NCBI GenBank assembly: GCA_045226255.1
Contig: JBGVCG010000002.1
Location: 26,349 to 90,348 of the forward strand
DNA from: UBA1181 sp045226255
GTDB lineage: Bacteria; Bacteroidota; Bacteroidia; Bacteroidales; Paludibacteraceae
Direction of reading: 5' to 3'
DNA length: 64,000 nt
Shown here: positions 61,339 to 64,000 of the stretch, one piece after another
Layout: every line of letters begins with the position of its first letter
How positions within the stretch are numbered: the stretch's first letter is position 1
Position numbers and translations under genes: made by a program
Notes under the pieces: generated by a model
The model's database searches: none
Seen by the model: the letters and a program-made list of their open reading frames with translations, nothing else
What the model was told of the DNA's origin: nothing

Positions 61339-61707
61339 ATGGGTTTGATAGATTCTATACTCGGTAAGGCGAGTGAGGTGGACGCAAAGAAGATCAGAAG
61401 TGACTTCGAGAATGTCCTTTTGGAGGGTGAAACGGTGGAAACGGCTTTCGCGGTCTCCCATCATAGTTTGTTGTTCACAGACAAGCGGATGATCTTCGTG
61501 GAATCCCAGGGGCTCATCAAGTCGGAGAATTCCTTCTCCTCTGTCCCGTACCGAAGTGTTGCCACCTTTACCGCGAACTTCGCGAAACCATGCACGTTGA
61601 CGATTTATTTGATCGGCAGGGAGAAGCCTTTCGTGTTCGAGTTCGGCCGCGAGTCGGGCTTGGAGACGGCGCAGATGTTGTTGGCGGCACACGTGGGACA
61701 ATTTTGA
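61339..61707 (+). CDS. Small bacterial PH-domain protein
   Basis: The 122-residue protein is a single bacterial pleckstrin-homology-like domain (bPH): SHHSLLFTDKRMIFVESQGL, then YRSVATFTANF and FVFEFGRESGLETAQMLL. Such proteins form oligomeric rings and have unknown roles. The ATG at 61339 is preferred over a TTG at 61333. It is coupled to the transporter gene by proximity. Confidence 0.85.
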   Translation: MGLIDSILGKASEVDAKKIRSDFENVLLEGETVETAFAVSHHSLLFTDKRMIFVESQGLIKSENSFSSVPYRSVATFTANFAKPCTLTIYLIGREKPFVFEFGRESGLETAQMLLAAHVGQF

Positions 61708-61719
61708 ATTAAGAATTAA

Positions 61720-61773
61720 GAAACGTTAGTTCGACGTAGTCAATTTTGAAACGTCAGTTCGACGAAGTCAATT
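61720..61773 (+). repeat. Copies 2 and 3 of the dispersed 26-nt repeat
   Basis: Two 26-nt copies (61720-61745 and 61748-61773) with AGTTCGACGTAGTCAATT or the variant with CGAAG lie in tandem. They match the copy after the phosphatase gene at 30903-30928, with GAATTAAG repeats around. Confidence 0.75.
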
Positions 61774-61960
61774 TTGAATTAAGTGCATCGCTACACGATG
61801 TGCGCACCCCAGCCCTGAAAGGGCGACACATGGTAATTAAGAATTTTGAATTATGAATTTTGAATTAGGGCGGGATGCGTGTATCCTTGCACGATGTGCG
61901 CACCCAACCCCTGGGAAATTATGATGCCCATTTCCCGTTGATATTAATTAAGAAATAACA
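61774..61960. repeat. Intergenic GC-rich palindromic elements 2 and 3 with AT-rich spacers
   Basis: Two elements (CTACACGATGTGCGCACCCC...GCCCTGAAAGGGC at 61791-61826; TGCACGATGTGCGCACCC with CCCCTGGG at 61889-61914) are separated by GAATTTTGAATTATGAATT-type repeats. They resemble the element at 39887-39957. The rest of 61961-62194 is AT-rich leader sequence. Confidence 0.6.
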
Positions 61961-62166
61961 AATGGGTGAAATATAAATTTAAATCACACCCTGTTTTTAA
62001 AGGATTTCTACTAACTTTCTTATTCTTTTTGTAAAGTGTTCCCCATGATTGGTGGTTGATGCCGCCGATGATAGGAAATGTGTGTTTATTGAAGCTATAA
62101 ATATGTGAATGGACGTGAATTGCTTTTCTATGGTATTGGATCATCGCCCCATCGCTATGGCTTGGC

Positions 62167-62194
62167 ATTAGTGTAGAATAAAAAATTACAGCTT
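62167..62194 (+). repeat. 28-nt block before repeat-protein gene 1, identical to that of gene 2
   Basis: ATTAGTGTAGAAT followed by AAAAATTACAGCTT occurs at 62167-62194 and again, base for base, at 63556-63583, directly before the two ATGs. The leader end was duplicated with the gene. Confidence 0.85.
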
Positions 62195-63535
62195 ATGAGA
62201 AAAATAATTACTGCTTTCATGATGTTGTTTTGCGCTGTCTGCATGGCGAGCGCGGCTAATTACCTCACCTTCACGGCGGAGGAGGATGGTTCCACGTTCG
62301 GAATAGTGAACCAAAGAAATAATCCTGACGTGCAGTATTCATTGGATGGTGGAGAAACCTGGACTGCACTGGCTGCAGGCGATACCATCACGTTGGCCCA
62401 TAAGGGTGACAAGGCTTTGTTGAGGGGAGATAATCCGGAAGGGTTCTCAAAGGAGTATAATGGAAACTCATTTTTTACGATGACAGGAAAGATTGCTGTC
62501 AGCGGTAGCGTGATGAGTTTGATCGACGGCACAGGCGAAACCCTTGTTGTCCCTGCTGATTATTGTTTCATTGGTTTGTTCTGGAGTTGCACGAGTATGA
62601 CGCAAGCGCCCGAATTGCCAGCCACAACATTGGCATATAGTTGTTATTATGGCATGTTCTCGGGTTGCACCAGTTTGACGCAAGCCCCTGAATTACCAGC
62701 CACGACGTTGGCGGAAAGTTGTTATGATGGAATGTTCTCGGGTTGCACCAGTTTGACGCAAGCCCCTGAATTACCAGCCACGACGTTGGCGGAAAGTTGT
62801 TATGATGGAATGTTCGAAGGTTGCACCAGTTTGACGCAAGCGCCCGAATTGCCAGCCACAACGTTGGCAGATGGTTGTTATGGTAGAATGTTCGAAGGTT
62901 GCACAAGTTTGACGCAAGCCCCAGAATTACCAGCCACAACGTTGGCAGATGGTTGTTATTTCTTCATGTTCGAAGGTTGCACAAGTTTGACGCAAGCTCC
63001 AGAATTACCAGCCACAACGTTGGCTGTGGGTTGTTATCACTTCATGTTCTCAGGTTGCACAAGTTTGACGCAAGCCCCTGAATTACCAGCCACGACGTTG
63101 GCGGAAAGTTGTTATGAAGGGATGTTCTGGGGGTGCACGAGCCTGTCGGAAATCAAAGTGCCCTTTGATGATTGGAATCACGGTGATTACACTGCTGAAT
63201 GGGTCATTGACGTAGCCCCTACCGGCACCTTCATCTGCCCGAAAGCATTGGCTCTTGAGTATGGAGAGGATAGAATCCCAGAGGGTTGGACGGTGAAGTA
63301 TGCGGATGAAGGTTATGGCGTAAGCTCAGCTTTGGCCGATGGCATCACCGTATGGACCGATGATTTAACTGTCTTTGTCCGTGGTGCGGAAGGAAAGGTT
63401 TCCCTCTATGACATGTCGGGTAAAATAGTCGCAGTCTCCAGCTCTACGGACGAGGAGCGTGCGCTGATCGTTCCGGCCAAGGGTGTCTATGAGGTCCGCA
63501 CGAGCGGAGGAGAACGGTCCGTGCTGGTGCGCTAA
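62195..63535 (+). CDS. Secreted 26-residue-repeat surface protein, copy 1
   Basis: The 446-residue protein has a signal peptide (MRKIITAFMMLFCAVCMASA) and a beta-rich N-terminal domain (about 22-125). Seven perfect-length 26-residue repeats of the pattern CTSLTQAPELPATTLAxxCYxxMFxG follow (about 132-313), then an eighth partial repeat. The C-terminal part (about 340-446) ends in a sorting-type domain: VSLYDMSGKIV ... VPAKGVYEVRTSGGERSVLVR. The repeats are 78-bp units of nearly identical DNA (62588-63133). They resemble BspA-type/leucine-rich-like repeats, probably adhesive, on the cell surface. Confidence 0.82.
   Translation: MRKIITAFMMLFCAVCMASAANYLTFTAEEDGSTFGIVNQRNNPDVQYSLDGGETWTALAAGDTITLAHKGDKALLRGDNPEGFSKEYNGNSFFTMTGKIAVSGSVMSLIDGTGETLVVPADYCFIGLFWSCTSMTQAPELPATTLAYSCYYGMFSGCTSLTQAPELPATTLAESCYDGMFSGCTSLTQAPELPATTLAESCYDGMFEGCTSLTQAPELPATTLADGCYGRMFEGCTSLTQAPELPATTLADGCYFFMFEGCTSLTQAPELPATTLAVGCYHFMFSGCTSLTQAPELPATTLAESCYEGMFWGCTSLSEIKVPFDDWNHGDYTAEWVIDVAPTGTFICPKALALEYGEDRIPEGWTVKYADEGYGVSSALADGITVWTDDLTVFVRGAEGKVSLYDMSGKIVAVSSSTDEERALIVPAKGVYEVRTSGGERSVLVR
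62588..63133 (+). repeat. Seven tandem 78-bp coding repeats
   Basis: Seven in-frame 78-bp repeats start with TGC ACC/ACG AGT at 62588 and continue without length change to 63133. They are much more alike in DNA than needed for protein similarity, so recent copying or gene conversion is likely. Confidence 0.9.
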
Positions 63536-63583
63536 GGCGGCGCTGGCGGGGAAATATTAGTGTAGAATAAAAAATTACAGCTT

Positions 63584-64000
63584 ATGAGGAAAATAATTAC
63601 TGCTTTCATGATGTTGCTTTGCGCTGTCTGCATGGCGAGCGCGGCTAACTACCTCACCTTCACGGCGGAGGAGGATAATTCTACGTTTGGAATTGTGAAC
63701 AACGGGGGCAACAACCCAGACGTGCAGTATTCATTAGATGGTGGAGAGACGTGGACCGCTTTAACGGGAGGAAAAATGGTCACGTTGGCCCATAAAGGCG
63801 ACAAGGCTTTGCTGAAGGGAGACAATCCACAGGGGTTCTCAAAGGGGAGGAGTCCTTATTCCTCTTTTAGGATGACAGGGAAAGTGGCCGCCAGCGGTAG
63901 TGTGATGAGTCTGATCGATGGAACTGGCCTTTCTACGGAAATTCCTAAGGAGAACTGTTTCAATAGCTTGTTTAAAGGTTGCGCCAGTCTGACGCAAGCC
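63584..64000 (+). CDS. Secreted 26-residue-repeat surface protein, copy 2 (partial, runs off the window)
   Basis: The gene starts MRKIITAFMMLLCAVCMASA and is colinear with copy 1: signal peptide, the NYLTFTAEED N-terminal domain and the start of the first 26-residue repeat (CASLTQA) at the window end. There is no stop codon in the 139 codons visible. It differs mainly in an inserted short stretch near NNGGNN and at the start of the repeat region (SRSPYSSFRM-like). It is cut by the window edge, so total length and repeat number are unknown. Confidence 0.88.
   Translation, partial: MRKIITAFMMLLCAVCMASAANYLTFTAEEDNSTFGIVNNGGNNPDVQYSLDGGETWTALTGGKMVTLAHKGDKALLKGDNPQGFSKGRSPYSSFRMTGKVAASGSVMSLIDGTGLSTEIPKENCFNSLFKGCASLTQA

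Noticed and set aside
62588..63133. A CRISPR-like array of 78-bp repeats
   Set aside because: The repeats are in frame, encode CTSLTQAPELPATTLA-type units of constant length, and have no unique spacers.

Overview
The window is a chromosomal segment of a member of the order Bacteroidales (phylum Bacteroidota). The evidence is a SusC/SusD pair followed by a surface glycan-binding lipoprotein, Bacteroidota promoters of the TTG-N19/20-TAnnTTTG type in front of many genes, mostly absent Shine-Dalgarno sites, secreted proteins with a sorting-type C-terminal beta domain, and a ribosomal protein cluster in the order rpsL-rpsG-fusA-rpsJ...rpoA-rplQ without tuf. I cannot place it to genus.

Layout: 1-5.4 kb holds an acetyl-CoA hydrolase/CoA-transferase and a very large InlB-type B-repeat surface protein. 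5.5-12.3 kb is a three-gene glycan-uptake operon (SusC-like, SusD-like, glycan-binding lipoprotein) with no enzyme beside it. 12.4-18.1 kb holds tRNA-Leu(UAG), a type IIA topoisomerase A subunit, a TonB-C-domain protein, shikimate kinase and GMP synthase. 18.3-21.6 kb is an AT-rich accessory island: a Clp-fold serine protease with a tiny acidic partner on the minus strand, diverging from a small membrane protein and a protein that share a QxQxAGD-like motif, next to the wreck of a type I restriction gene (hsdR). 21.7-32.9 kb carries a one-domain voltage-gated cation channel, secreted proteins, a WG-repeat protein, PriA, an RhlE-type helicase, a low-molecular-weight tyrosine phosphatase, a minus-strand lipoprotein and a UDG-superfamily protein.

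33.1-37.6 kb holds three tandem, full-length calpain-family cysteine proteases with intact Cys/His/Asn triads. Copies 1+2 and copy 3 are two transcription units, each with the same kind of promoter, a roughly 250-nt leader with a direct repeat at identical spacing, and related terminators. This is the most unusual locus in the window. It is followed on the minus strand by a 7TM-HD (PgpH-type) phosphohydrolase.

40.0-58.1 kb is the merged str-S10-spc-alpha ribosomal supercluster including secY, map, infA and rpoA, with the short genes rpmD and rpmJ, ending in a strong terminator. It is followed by pyrH, a secreted transglutaminase-like protein, an EamA-type transporter and a small PH-domain protein. 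61.7-64 kb holds intergenic repeats and then two tandem paralogous secreted proteins with 26-residue CTSLTQAPELPATTLA-type repeats; the second runs off the window.
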